A DNA stretch of 64,000 nucleotides from Juglans regia (GCF_001411555.2 NC_049909.1:11725485-11789484), one strand, 5' to 3'; numbered from the stretch's first letter, positions 9,476 to 22,514 are shown. A program made the numbers and translations. The notes: generated by a model not told the origin, from the letters alone.

Positions 9476-12415
9476 AATGCCCCATCGCCGTTGGTCTAGA
9501 GAGTTAACTCATATTACCTAAAAATCATCTTCAATAATATTTTTAAAATAACCCTGAGTCTTCATAATAACATATTAACCTATTTGTTCAACAAAAATAT
9601 ATATGTTCCTACATAAAGGCAATTAGAAGTACCTCAATAATATACATTAACATTTCCACATAGACTAGAAATATTCATTACTCAAAATACTAAAGCAACA
9701 TAAAATCTTAGCACTATAAAAAAGACTCTCCAAAAAGCCCTTGTAACCTAAGGCACTTAGTCCTCTATGATCAACAAAACTTGCAAGTACTCCCTATTCT
9801 TGTCTTCCAGCTTATGCATCGAAATTATTTGAAAAATATTATGGAGATAAAGAGTGAGTTATCAACAGCTTAGTAAGTAGAAAATATATACTAGTATGTA
9901 AACATGAGCATTTTTAGAATTCAAAATGTAGTACAAAATATTTACTTTCAGAATGCATAATCAAAGCATGTTACCAAAAATTTCAGAGCGAAGCTTTTAA
10001 ATAAATTTCTTATTCAAAATCTTTTGACATGTCAAAAATCTGAAATCTCATTTTCATCATATCGGAGTATCATATCGGGATAGATACTATGTTTAACCCC
10101 CGTAGTAGGGTTATAAATCATCATTATACCCGTGACTGAGCTGTATCTACTATTATAACCCGTGATTAAGTCGTATCCACTATTATTACTAGTGGTTGGG
10201 CCATATCCACTATATTATTTCTAGTGGTTGGGCCAGCCCACTAGAAAAAATAGCTCACTAGATTTAAACATCAAACAGATAAAACTAAGCCCATCAGTAT
10301 AAGTCTTTTAGTCCATTACAAGCCTTTCCAAAATTTAAAGCATGATTTAGAAAATAAAAGGGTAGGAAGGTAAAAACAGACTCTTCTTCTTAACCGATAT
10401 ATCTGATTCCCTTTTAGTAAACTATATCAGACACTAAAGAAGACTAAAACATGCACGGTGGCAGGGGCTTACTCAAGGAGAAACCACGCGGTAGCGTGCA
10501 ACGGCTGAACTGGGTAGGCAGTGGTGACGCGGCTAGAGAGCAGGCTTGCGGCGGAGATGCCGTCAAGCTGGGCTAAGCACAAGAGAAAGAAAAAATAAAA
10601 TGGAGAGTGAGAGAGCGAGGGCCACGGCGTGCGGGATAGATGTTACCGAGAGGGAGGGTGGTGGTTTGAAGCAGAGGTAGTGCAGTCCTGTGGTGCAGGA
10701 CGTAGCAAGACCGGGTTGTGGCCTTTTCCGTTGAGAACGGTGGCTGTCACTGGAGATATGTGGGGTCTTGTTTCCTTTGGCAGTGCTCTGTTTTTAGATA
10801 TAAAAACAGAGGTGCATATGGTGGCCAAGCAAACTATTTTGGCTCAGAGGAGGGATACGAGCATGGAGTTGGGCAGCGGGAAGGCGACTTCTGTCCCGTG
10901 AGGGAGGTCTTGTCACGTTGCTCGGGCTGTTGTGCCGTGGGGTGGAAGCTGTATATGTTACTGGTGGTGCAGGGGCTAACGCAAGGTGGTTGAAGTGAGG
11001 GGCACACCGCATTGACTGGGTGGTGCGACTGGTTGGCAAGTGGCTGAGCTGGGGGGTGCTGCGCTGCTGGGCTTCACACGGGAAGGATGTTCTCGATGGC
11101 AACAGGTTGCGGCGGCTGTTGTTCTACGATGGGCAGTGAAGCTAGTGCTACTGTTGGAGGCTATATAAAAAGAGTTTTTCACCAAAAAATCCAAGCGATG
11201 CAAACCTTGTTTAGAAGATGGGTATGTGTTGTATGAATACAGGAACAATTGTCAAGAACGTAGAGGGATAGAGATGTGCATGCGGTGGGAAGTTAGCTGC
11301 TGTGCTTATTTCCAGGATCCGTTAATGGGCTCGGACTCGTAAAAATTTTGGTCAGTTAAAATAGTGCAGGCCAACTCAAAATCTGTCTAAGTATTGATAA
11401 AAACTCTCAAAATTCATCCCGTAGAACTGAGGTATTACTGACATCATGTCATGTTTAATAAAAAATTAAGTTTATCATCAAATAAAATAATGCATGATGG
11501 TGTAGTGGTGTAGGTGGGCTGTAAATAATTCCTAAGAGTACGTGGTGCGAGTGCAGCCATGGTTTGTTCAATTTCAATATCCTCGTCTATAAAAAAAAAC
11601 AAAAAAACAGAAGAGCTATCTATCTCTAAGCTGTGTACTACTCTCAGTGCTCGATGTAACTCTAATCAACCTATTTGAATTGTCCATCATCCATAACATG
11701 AAACGTCAGTCCAAATAGCATAAGTAAGGTTCAAGTGACTAAGTAATAGGTGACAAGTGAAATGTGTAATAAGAGATAAGATAATGAAAGAAATAATTGA
11801 GATAAAAAAATAATAATGAGTCTAAATTTACGTAAAGCAACTATTCCCCTATAATGGCGCCAAAAATTTGATTCACTCAAAAATGAATAGCACAAAAGCT
11901 ATCCTAAGTGTAGGAGGATGTCGCGTAATAATCAAGAATAAATTCCTAGATCGTCTCCTCATGGAAAATTACTTAAAATCAAACTTGTTTAAAATCGTGA
12001 AAATATTCACAAAGAGAAAATAAAAATGATTGTATATGCAATGGATGGAAGAGTGCAACAAGAATGAAAATGGCACTAGTCATGGACTAGATTCATATTT
12101 TTAGATTTTTGAGTGTCGAAATGAAATGTAAAAGACTAACAAATTAAAATTAACAATCAAAGAATCAACTAAACTGAACAATCTTAATTAATCAAAAATT
12201 AAACAATAAAACTGAAATTATTTAAGTCCTAATTAAACTTTAATCAATCTAATATGCAATAGAACTAAGAAATTAATAAAACTAAGCTAAGAATTAAACT
12301 AGATTAGAAAGTAATTGACAAAATACGAACTGAAAATTGAAAAGCCCCAAAATCAAGATTCTGGGATTCATCTTTGTATTCAAATCACAAATTCTCAAAA
12401 TTAATCCATAGTAAT
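9476..12415. other. Non-coding, probably repeat-derived; no gene recognised
   Basis: No ORF resembles a known protein. TGAAATGCCCCATCGCC near 9473 is reminiscent of plant LTR starts (TG..ACGCCCC). The block 9840-10260 has degenerate repeats of CCGTGATTAAGTCGTATCCACTA-like units and GTGGTTGGGCCA at about 10193 and 10226. A GC-rich patch (10450-11130) has chance ORFs on both strands with no domain signal. The stretch 11300-12415 becomes A-rich. An old long LTR is possible, but no partner or terminal repeat was found. Confidence 0.35.
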
Positions 12416-13134
12416 TAGGGGTGTAACCGGTTCTGTCCTGTCCGGTTTTGGACAAAATTTAGAACCGAACCGGTATATACCGATTTTACATTTTTCAAAA
12501 CCGATTACGCTCCGGTTACCCTCCTAAACTGGTACCTCCAGTTTTACCAGTTTCCAGTCCGGTTTTCAGGTTTTTTTTTAAATGTAAAAAATATATAATA
12601 AAGTGTTACTTCTTATGATAAAATGTTATTAATAATTTTATATATACATATATTATATTTAAAGCATATGATCAATTAAATTTTTCATCTTTAAGATTAA
12701 ACTTTTATTTTATAAATTATAATAATATTATCTTTTATATAATTATATTAATAACATATGATCAAACAAATTACAAATATTCATATTTAAGATTAACATT
12801 TTATGTTATAATTTATAAATTATAATATGAAATTATTTCATATATGATATATAATTATATACATTATATATAAAAATTCAATATATAATGTATATAATAT
12901 ATTGAATTTTTATTATATAAATCTTTTGTATAATATATAAAATTAATTTATATATATATATATATATTTTTCCAACCGGTCTGGTCCTGGAAACTATGGA
13001 ACCGAAACCGGACCAGGTTTGGCCGGTTTTCATAATATAGGAACCAGTTCCGGACCGGACCGGTTAAAAACTGGACCAACCAGTCCTGTTCGGTCCGGTC
13101 CAGGCCAGTTTTCCAATTTAAATTTACCCCCCTA
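12416..13134. mobile_element. Ac-like hAT non-autonomous element, 719 bp
   Basis: The left end is TAGGGGTGTAACCGG and the complement of the right end is TAGGGGGGTAAAT, close to the Ac terminal sequence TAGGGATGAAA. GGTCCGG/CCGGACC motifs are dense in the outer about 130 bp on both sides and the centre is AT-rich. The left flank ends TAGTAAT and the same 7 bp occurs two bases beyond the right end, so the target duplication is probable but not clean. There is no coding capacity. Confidence 0.7.
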
Positions 13135-14249
13135 AATTAGTAATTTTAATCATTGTTCAATAAAATCTTAAAATAGTAAAAAAAATAGCGACATTAAGTA
13201 AAATAAATAGCAAATAAATTGCCCAAATTTCTAAACCAAAAATCTCAACCTTACTCCATAAACTTTAAACTAAAATTAAATAAATAGAAGAGAGTGAAAA
13301 GAGCAAGCCAAATGAATAGAGATAGAGGTGGTAGGCAATGGAGGAGGCGGCTGGAGCGGCAATTGGAGTCTGAAAGAGTTCTTCAAATGTGCAGCATTGC
13401 TCTCGAAATGTCCCCAATTTCGTGCTAATGATATGCTTACATATGGTAGGAAAGAAACCCTAATGTCTTCATATTCTTGCACACAAAATCGCTTAAATTT
13501 TAGGACTCAACTTGGCAGCCACGTACGCGCTTCAGGAGTTCGAATTTGGAAATTATTATTAGAGACAAATTTGTAGCCCTTTAAGATATATTTCCAACGC
13601 ATCAAGAATTGTATCAATCCAATATTTGAAATACTAAAGTATGTTCATTCTGCCTCCTAACACATTTTGGACTCTGATCTGAATTACTCTCAAATCCCAT
13701 CATTATCCTTATTTGAAGAGTTCTACACTCGTTGAAAGTTCTTAGGTTGTTCCAACGTCTTGCCCACTTGAAAGTCCTTTGAATTTGAAATTAGAAATAA
13801 AATAATAGAAACTAGAAATAAAATAAAATAATAATAATAATAGATTATAAAAAATATGTTGTGCATGTGAATGAACATTATCCAATTAAATCACAAGTTA
13901 TAAAATTAAGCATAAATCATGCTATTAACCAATTTAAATCACAATTCGGATTTATTCATCTTAACCATTTTTTCATCTAAAACCAATAATAATGTAATGA
14001 AATAAATAAAATATATTGATTCTAAATGTATAAAATATGCAATAATTCAGCTCAATCAGTGCACCATGAAGCAACGTGGGAGAGGGATCGTCTCTCAATC
14101 AACCCATACAAGAAGAACCCAACGGGCATAATCAAGTGCACATCAGATCTGTCAGAAACGTGCCGTCAAAAAAAAAAAAAAGAAGAAAAGAAAACAACGA
14201 TGGAAATTACGTCGAACCAATTCAACAAGAATTGGAAGGGTAATTGGGA
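13135..14249. other. Non-coding stretch, nothing recognised
   Basis: AT-rich DNA with short simple repeats (AATAATAATAATAG near 13825; a poly(A) run near 14166). ORFs of up to 83 codons show no domain or codon signal. Confidence 0.4.
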
Positions 14250-14932
14250 GGGGTATTTCCCACCTGGCCCATTCTAAATGGGCCTGAGCCCAACACTGGG
14301 TCCCGATCCAGCTCGAGTCTTACTATTTCGAGGCTCCAGAGTCACCAAAAGGGACCCAACCCTCAAGATCATATCAGAGAAAGGAGGATTAGTAATGCGG
14401 GAAACCATACACAGGGGATAGATGGGACCCGCTGACTCTGACATCCCCTGTTACACCTAGCCTTAAGGAATTACGTTGGTAGGATAAATGAAAGAAGCAG
14501 ACGACCCTCCATTCTCTAACGGAGAGGATTAGAAGTGACCGCGCCGTTCACCTACCACTAAGAGTTGCCTTGGGAGCAACGCTGCATTAAAAGTGTCATG
14601 CCCGAAGCCACGCCGCATTGAAGGCCCTGACCCAAGTCACTATGTTGAGTTAAATGGTCAGCCTAAGATGGATGCAGGCAAGAAGGCTTAACCCTGACTT
14701 AAGGAACAGAATGTTCCCTACAGACTTAGTATAAAAGCCCTCTACCGAGGTACAAAGAACTCTCTCTAAACTTTGAATACTAAAACTATCAATATATGCA
14801 CGAGGAGACTAACGTTGGCATCAGAGGCTCCTCAAACAACCCCGAGCCCACATTTTTCTTTGTGTTTGCATGTGAAGATCCCTGCCCGAGTTACTAGAAT
14901 CTTGTCAAGGCATAGGAAACACGACGTTAACA
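14250..14932 (+). repeat. Solo-LTR-like sequence, related to the LTRs at 49-57 kb
   Basis: It shares several LTR features in order with the right-hand blocks: GGGCCTGAGCCC-like start text, CCACGCCGCATT, a TATA-like AGTATAAAAGCC at about 14729, GAGCCCACATTT..TGTGTTTGCATGTG, and the ending ACGACGTTAACA. The related LTRs end in the same TTAACA. No internal or coding part follows, which fits a solo LTR or a fragment. The left boundary is unresolved and no target duplication was found. Confidence 0.5.
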
Positions 14933-16407
14933 TTGGTAATTTTACATTTAAGCTTTTCATATATTGCAATTATGGTAAGAGGTTGAACAATGGAAACAAT
15001 ATATATGGGAATTATAAAAAAGAGGTATAGCAGTAACATCATCTATTTAAAAGTTTTTAAGTAGTGTAATTGCATACTGAGTAGCCAGTTATCCAGTGAA
15101 CGTGGGGTTTTTTGTTAAATATGTTTTACAGATAATTACAAACTTTAAAAGAGAAATAATCTAATGTGAATATATATTATATTATAATTTAATTTCTTGA
15201 AATAAAATAAGAAAATAAAATGAAGTTACTATAAAATGTTAAATGAGACTAAATTCTAATTTGATGATATATAAGGAAAATCTATTAAAATATTGTTGGC
15301 GATTTACAAAGCACCCTTAAGACTAGTCATTTAATAGCATTGACCAGTGCCAGTTATGAATTATGAACAAGAACAAGAACAAAAATATAAAAAAGTAAGA
15401 GATACAAATTATTAGGGGGCGAAACGCCCCTTGGCCTCGTTCCTCTAAAAGCACTTTTTCATGCTAAGACCAATCCTCCATGCATTTCTCCTCTTCACTC
15501 ACAAGTGAAAAGAAAGAGTTTGGCTGGGAAGTTCTAAACTCCTAACAGGCATCCGATACTTGAGTTAGAATTGGGGATTGAGTTAAGAAAGCGAGAGAAT
15601 TTGCACTAGAGAGATACAAGAAGATCATTATATTCTTTTACATTGAATATCTTAAACCATGAAAAGGATTACTACAGTACATACTCTCTATCTATGCTTT
15701 GTGTTGCCCGCCTACACTATGCTTGCCTCCGCTCTATTTGCCTTACCTGCCGCCCAGCCCCTCACTTCGGTTGCCTTGCCCTTTGTCCGCTTTGCTTGCC
15801 CTACACTTATTCACCTTTACGGCCAACTTTTTCGAGCCTCATGCCTTAGTGCATCAAAGCACAAGACTTTTAGCTCTATCTCTATTAGTGTTTAATCAGG
15901 CTTTTAGCTCCACAGATTTATTGTCTTTAGACTCACACTAGCAACTAGCAAGTCAACAAGGAACTTGTCTACCCCTAGTGAGCTTGATGTGTTAATGAAG
16001 TTTAGGAGGGAATCCCTTGTCCACCAACACTGAAATATTAGTCCTTGGAAATTGGTGTAATTGGCTAGTTTGCATGTATTATACTCTTTTTTCACTCTCG
16101 ATGAGTTTGTTTTTGTGTTTTTGGTAAATGCGTTTCTCTTTAAAAAAAATATTTTCTCAAGTTCTTATTAAAATTTGGAAGCTTCAAATAAGAGAAAAAA
16201 TTTAATATAAGTGAACCCTACAACATTTACTGCTCATTGAATACTACCCAAGATGTTTATAGGTAGTAATAAATGTTGTAAAATTCAGTACTTCATGTTT
16301 CACTCTCTTTTCCATGTGAGGTTTGACAAGAACTTGAAGGGATCTTGATCCTTGTTCTTAGGAGTAAAAAAAATATTGAAGAAGCTCAATTCACGCCATC
16401 TATATTT
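14933..16407. other. Non-coding stretch, no gene recognised
   Basis: AT-rich sequence with overlapping chance ORFs at 15640-15941 in three frames and no domain. A perfect short hairpin, AGGGGCG-AAA-CGCCCCT, lies at about 15417-15433. No transposon ends were identified. Confidence 0.4.
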
Positions 16408-16568
16408 TAGAGAAATGTTTTAACTACAAATAGATTTCACAAAAGTAAACTCATAAATTGACTAGATATGGTAATTATAAAATAAATCTAACGTTTCACA
16501 TCAAACCACGTCAATTTCTGACTTTACTTTTATGAAATCTTTTTGTAGCTATAGCATTTCTCTTTTCA
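16408..16568. repeat. Foldback MITE, about 160 bp
   Basis: The left half (AGAGAAATG, CTACAAATAGATTTCAC, AAAAGTAAA) is nearly the reverse complement of the right half (TTTACTTTTATGAAATC, TTTTTGTAGCTATAG, CATTTCTCT). A related inverted structure lies at 44386-44575. It is non-coding. Confidence 0.65.
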
Positions 16569-16888
16569 CAAATATGTAAGCTGATTGTTGCATCCCTTGA
16601 TAGAAGGGTGCCATCACTATTATAAAATAGATGGAAGGGTCTCTAGCTCACCTTGAGCTACAATAATAATTTTAGAATCCAGGTGAGTCTCTCTACTCGT
16701 GACGACATACAACATACTTGGATAAACATGGTTGAAGGTATGCATCTAGTTTATGCATTTTCAAAGCACACTCTATTTCAATTTCTTATATTAGTGGTAT
16801 CAAAGTAAATTCATACTTGTTTGTTAAATACTAAAGTTTTAGGCTCCGTTTGGATAGTGAAAGTGTTTTATCTCATGTCATCTCAACT

Positions 16889-17170
16889 TAATATCATAAA
16901 GCAAAGAAAAAGGCATTTTGGAATTCATTTGTATATAATTAAATTGTGCTAGTATGCTTTTATAGACACAAGCTAAGGTAGATATACACTCGAGAAGGGA
17001 ATAAACATAGGGAATAAAAACTTATTACACTATCTGTTCATAACAGAATGCACTAGCTGTCAATAACAGAATGCAATATTCCTGAATCCTCTATTGCTGC
17101 GGCGAAATTTTCCAGGTCACTCGTTGAACCATTGTTCTTGTGGGATGGATTTGTGTAGCTTAGATTGATA
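16889..17170 (-). repeat. 3' LTR of copia-1
   Basis: 282 bp, colinear with 21414-21622 plus 22427-22514. Its outer edge touches the CAACT duplication. The ends read TA..TA instead of TG..CA in both LTRs; the exact duplication supports these edges. Confidence 0.85.
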
Positions 17171-20100
17171 TGCCCTCGCGAGTCCACTGGGGGTGCAACC
17201 ACAGTGAGACTCATTCGCAATGTGGTGAACTTGTCTACTACCAATGGCTTGGTAAATATGTCTGCCAATTGATCCTTACTACTACAGAAGGAAACCAAAA
17301 GTGATTTGGCAGCAACTCTGTCCCTTACAAAATGAAGATCTATATCCATGTATTTAGTTCGAGAGTTATAGACTGGATTTGCAATTAAGCATGTGGCGCC
17401 TAAGTTATCACACCACAAAATGGGAGCTTGAGATAGTGAGAAACCAAGTTCTTTTATAAGGGTCTGTAGCCAGATTAATTCAGCAGTAGCATTGGCTAAA
17501 GCTTTATACTCAGCCTCAGTGCTTGACCGAGCCACTGTCTGTTGTTTTCGTGAGCTCCATGAGATGAGATGACGACCTAAGAAATGCAAAACCCTCCCAT
17601 AGATCTTCTATCATTTGGGCACCCAGCCCAGTCTACATCAGAGTAGGCATGAAGAGAAAATTTTTATTTGTAAGGGAAGAAAAGACCATGGTTTAGAGAC
17701 TGTTTGAGGTAACGGAGAGGATACACTTTACTCCTATCCAATGGCTGAGTTTAGGGTCATGCATGAATTGGCAAACCCTATTTATGGAGTAAGATACATC
17801 TAGTCTGGTTAATGAAAGATATTGAAAGCTTCTGACTACACTTCGAAACAAAGTAACATCATCAAATGAGGGGGAATTGAATTTTGACAATTTTGTAGAG
17901 GTTGGCATGGGTGAAGAAATCAAATTTGCATCAAGCATGTGAGTTTTCTTCAGAATATCAATAATGTATATCTTTTGAGATAGACAAATTCCATCAAACA
18001 AATAATTAAGTTCTAGACCTAGAAAATATGACAGACGACCTAAATCGGAAACTGGAAATGCATTTCGAAGTGCAGTGATGAGATTATCAATAGCAGAGGG
18101 GGAGGAAGAAGTGATTACCATGTTGTCTACAAAGACGATGACAAAGATGCAGAGACCATTTATGTTGAGAATAAACAAGGAAGGATCACCGTGTGAAGCT
18201 GAGAATCCATAGTGAAGGAGCCATGAACTCAATCGAGCGAACCAGGCACGTGGTGACTGTTTTAACCCGTAGATTGCTTTGTTGAGTTTGCAAATGTAAT
18301 CAGGCACTGGGAGTCAATGAATCCGAGGGGTTGTTGCATGAACACCGTTTTGATCAAATCGTCATGGAGAAAGGTGTTTTGAATGTCGATTTGCCGAATG
18401 GGCCATGCATGTGAAATTGTGATTGAAAGCACTAGTCAAATTGTTGACGGCTTGACAACGAGGCTGAATATCTCCATGTAATCAATGTCGGGTTGTTGGT
18501 GAAACCCCTTGGTGACGAGCCGTGCCTTTCTCCGTTCTGCAAACCCACCTGCATCCAACAAGGTTGGTAGCACAAGAAGGTGGAACTAGAGTCCACATAT
18601 GGGTTTGAACCAGAGCTTCAAATTCTCAGGGCATGGCTTGGCGCCACTTAGTAAATTTTGAGGCTAAAGAGAAGGTGGAGGGTTCATCGGTAATGGTAAT
18701 GGTGATGGTGGAGATGAGGCATCACCAAATAGGGTAAGGAACGGTTCCATCAGTGAATTGGCAAGGTTTAGTATAGCTTGTGTGGGAACTAGTTATGATT
18801 TGAGGACGAGGAGGGATGAGGGGAGGGTTCGGGATATTTGTTAGGGTATTATTTAGGGAAGACGATGCTTATGGTTCTGAGGAAGTGGAATGAGTTGGGT
18901 TGTGGGAATGGGTTGGGGAGGGTTGAGTGATAGGAGCGGGACTGGGAGATGATTGTGGGCTGTGACCCATAATAGATAGATTTGAGTTGTGTGAAGGTGT
19001 GTGAGTAATAGCAAATTGATTGGGAGATGGGCCTAGGCCAAGAATTGATTGGGGAAAAATTGGAACAGATGTTGTAGGTCGGGTGGGCTGAGGAGTAATG
19101 GAAGGTGAAGAGGAATATGGAAAAAAAATTTCTGAAAACGTGACATCATGTGAGATGTATAAACAATGAGTGTTAATGTCAAAACACTTATACCCTTTGT
19201 CAGAAGGACTATATCCAAGGAATAGACAAGGAGTAGAACGAAAATTCATTTTATGACGATTGTAAGGTCGAAGATTTGGCCAACGCAAGCATCCAAATTT
19301 TTTTAAAGATTTATAGTCTGGTGGTTTGTGATAGACCAAAAAATATGGAGATTTATTTTTTAGGACAGGTGTAGGGAGAACGTTAATTAGATATGTTGTA
19401 GTTTCAAAGGCGTCACTCCAAAAAGATAATGGAAGTGATGCTTGGGAAAGAAGTGTGAGGCCAATTTCCGATGATGTGCTTGTGTTTGCATTCTACAAGT
19501 CCATTCTGTTGATGGGTGTGAGAACAAGAAAAGCGATGAGAAATGCCAAGTGTTTTGCACAGTGAGGTTAGGGGCCGAAATTCACCCCCAGCATCAGTTT
19601 GAATGGTGATAATTTTAGAGTTAAAAAATCGCTCGGCAAATTTAATGAAAGTAGTGAAAGTTTGCAACACATCGGATTTGAGTTTAATGAGAAAACACCA
19701 AGTAAATATGGTGAAGTGATCTACAATAGACAAGTAATATGAAAATCCATTTCTTGAAAGTAAAGGGTCTGGACCCCATACATCGACTCAAATTAATTGT
19801 GAAAGCCTATCTGTCCAAGTTGTGCTTGTGGAAAGGGGAGTTGTCGAGCTTTGGCTAAGGGGCAATCTAGACAAGAGTAAGTAGTCACTTGGGAAAAATG
19901 GCAAATGGTTGTTGTGCACAATGCATGAGACGAGGTCGAGTGAAGGATGTCCCATGCGTTTGTGCCACTGACTAAGGTAAACTTTTTTGCCAATGTGAGT
20001 GGAAGGAGCAGAAGACGATGGTGCTAAAGGAAATTGATAAAGACCATCATAAAGAGGACCGCTGATGATGAGTGTTTTGGTCACTTTGTCCTTCACCAGA

Positions 20101-21349
20101 AAATAGTTAGAGTGAAATTCAAAAAAACAAGAATTATCAATGCAAAATTGAGAAACGGAAATTAGATTTTTTTTAATTGAAGGGACATGCAACAAGTTAT
20201 AAAGATGAAATGAAGAAAATGGAGTTTGAAGGGAAGAATCACCAATATTACTGATGGGTAAACCATTTCCATTGCCTACTCAAATTTGCTCAGATCCACC
20301 ATAAGGTTTCGATGAGATGTTGAGGTTGGATAGATCACATGTAATGTGATGAATGGCTACGGAATCGAAGTACCATGAGGAATCGAGGATAGCTAAGGGA
20401 GTGGTGTAGTTTGCAGAGAAGGACCATGGGGGTTCAAATTGGTAGGCATGATCAAAGCGGTAGTGGCATCGAAGGCAACATGACCAGGCTTATTGCATAC
20501 CTGGCATGTAGGTCGGTTTGAGTTGTAGTTGGGTGGATTTGAATGGGAAGGGAAACAACCTCTGCTTGATGGAAATTGACTTCTCCCTCTATTGAACTGA
20601 CCTCTACGATATGGGGGCCTGCCTCTTTGATCAAGAAGGGTGCCAGAAGTCAGGTTGGCAGAGGGCTCAAAATAATTATTGAAGGGGCTAGAGCTACTAC
20701 GGGAAAAATGGGACATACGATTTTCGTGGATGAGGAGGAGATGGTATAATTCATGTGAGGTAATGGGGTCTGCTCGAGTTGTTATAGAGCTGATGAATAA
20801 TTCATATGAGGGGCCAAGTCCATTTAAAAGGTACATTACAAATTCTTTATCGGAGAGGGGGTTTCCAGTAGCAGCTAGAGTATCTGAAAGCATTTCAACT
20901 TTACTAAAGAACTCATATATGGGTTGGTCACCGTGGGATAAATTTGTGAGTTGGAATCGAATTTGAAATTATTTTGCTTGTGAGAGAGAGCTGAACATGG
21001 ACTCAAGAGTAAGTCATAGTTCATGGGATGTTTTGGAAGTGATAACATGGTTGATGACTGAGTTGGTAAGGGAGGAGAATAAGACACTGAGTATTAATTG
21101 ATCAGTCCTGCTCCAAGAAAGGTATTCTAGGTTGGGTAATGGAGTAGATTCAGAGGTAGTGGGAAGGGTAGTAGGAGGTGGAAGTTGTGTGCCATTAACT
21201 TAAGAAAATAGGTCTTGACCTCAAAGATAGGTTGAGATTTGAACTCGCCATGACAGGTAATTATCTGGGTTGAGTTTTATGGTTACTACATGAGAGAAAG
21301 AGGAGATAGAGGTAGGAGGCGCAGGGAGTTTTCCAGGTTCTGAGGCCAT
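17053..21349 (-). pseudogene. Copia-1 gag-pol pseudogene
   Basis: The frame starts with ATG at 21347-21349 (MASEPGKLPAPP) and runs minus-strand. Gag (UBN2 type) covers about 21349-20470. The zinc knuckle begins CQVCNKPGH, and a 1-base shift just before its last cysteine throws the frame. The protease/pre-integrase region with WHKRMGHPS is at 20195-19788. The integrase core (IVDHF, IQTDAGGEF, HQQNGLVE) is at 19733-19413. RT is at 18307-17693 (AIYGLKQSPRAW), where the catalytic YVDD reads FVDN. RNase H is at 17589-17200 (SSTEAEYKALA). Stops in gag and protease, several frameshifts, and loss of the second catalytic Asp make it inactive. The frame runs on to a stop at 17053 inside the 3' LTR. Confidence 0.88.
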
Positions 21350-21402
21350 TGTAAAGAAAAGAAAAAAATAAGAGGATGGATCAAGAAACTGCTAGTCGAA
21401 AA

Positions 21403-21413
21403 CTCTGATACCA
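21403..21413 (-). other. Primer-binding site of copia-1
   Basis: Minus-strand TGGTATCAGAG, complementary to the 3' end of initiator tRNA-Met, directly beside the 5' LTR edge at 21414. This fixes the orientation and the LTR boundary. Confidence 0.9.
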
Positions 21414-22514
21414 TAATAACATAAAGCAAAGAAAGAAGAAGGCATTCTAGAATTCATTCGTATTTCATTTGTATATAATTACATTGTGCTAGTATGCTTT
21501 TATAGACACAAGCTAAGGTAGGTATACACTCAAGAAGGGAATAAACACTGGGAATAAAAATTTATTTCACTATCTGTTGATAACAAAATGCACTAGTTGT
21601 CAATAACAGAATGCAATATTCCTAGGGGTGTAAAAATTAACAAGAAAACTGGACCGAACCGGCCCGAACCGGTGGAACCGGTGACCGATCCGGGATTGGT
21701 TCCCTTAGTTCTAAAACCAGCCAGTACTGGTCCAGTTCCGGTTCACTATATTATATATTTTAAATTAATTTTTTTTAATATTATATATAATATTTTTATA
21801 TTATATATAATATATAATAATATAAACTAATATATAAGATAATGTTATTATAATTTATAACATAAAATTTTAATTTTAAACATGAAAATTTATTTGATCA
21901 TTGCTTCAAACATAATATATATATATATATTAGTAACATTTTATAGCCTAATAAATTTTCAATATATTCTTTTTTATAAGTACATTAGTAAATTAGTATA
22001 TAATGTATATTAATTACAATTTATATTTTATGGTCAAATACTAATAGTCAAATACTATATTACTATTAGTAATATACTTTAAATCTATATATAAATTACT
22101 ATACAAATCACTATACTAAATAATTATATATAAAATAATGATATAGTAATTAGTATTAGTATACTAATACTATCATTATCAATGATATAGTTATAACAAA
22201 TTAAAATCATTATACTAAATCCTAATATATAGTTATTCTACTCATTATAACTAATACTAATAGAAATCCTAATTATACTATTAAAACTGAAAAATAGGAC
22301 TAAACTGGATCAGAATCGGTAAAATCGAAGATACCAGTTTAGGAGGGTAACCGATGCCTACCGGTTCGATCCCAAATTTTTTTCAAAACCGGACCAAATC
22401 GGACCGGTTGCACACCTGAATGTTCCTGAAACTTCTGTTGCTGCGGTGGAATTTTCCAGGTCACTAGTTGAGCCATTATTCTTGTGAGATGGATTTGTGT
22501 AGCTTAGGTTGATA
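21414..22514 (-). repeat. 5' LTR of copia-1, interrupted by a hAT MITE
   Basis: The LTR parts are 21414-21622 and 22427-22514. Joined, they match the 16889-17170 LTR, apart from an extra 11-12 bp repeat (TTCATTTGTAT) near 21470. The interruption is the hAT element at 21623-22418 with its duplicated 8 bp. Confidence 0.88.
21615..22426. mobile_element. Ac-like hAT MITE in the copia-1 LTR (element 21623-22418, with 8-bp TSD)
   Basis: The left end is TAGGGGTGT; the complement of the right end is CAGGTGTG. Flanks AATATTCC (21615-21622) and AATGTTCC (22419-22426) match at 7 of 8. The sister LTR has the uninterrupted site AATATTCCTGAA at about 17073, a natural empty site. The outer parts are rich in GGACCG/CCGGTT motifs and the middle is AT-rich. 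Length 796 bp, no coding capacity. Confidence 0.88.

Larger units (their letters stand above)
16889..22514 (-). mobile_element. Copia-1: complete but dead Ty1/copia retrotransposon
   Basis: Two related LTRs (16889-17170 and 21414-22514, the latter enlarged by a hAT insertion) bracket gag-pol remnants read on the minus strand. A 5-bp target duplication CAACT flanks it at 16884-16888 and 22515-22519. The tRNA-Met primer site directly abuts the inner edge of the right (5') LTR. By eye the LTRs differ by about two dozen substitutions in about 280 aligned bases, so the insertion is old. Confidence 0.9.

Noticed and set aside
10629..11248. GC-rich ORFs of about 90-100 aa
   Set aside because: Overlapping on both strands with no domain; explained by local GC content.
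15417..15433. GGGGCG hairpin as a bacterial-type terminator
   Set aside because: The context is a plant nuclear genome; no transcription unit ends there.
15643..15941. Three overlapping plus-strand ORFs rich in Cys and Leu
   Set aside because: All three frames are open in a C/T-rich tract; chance composition.
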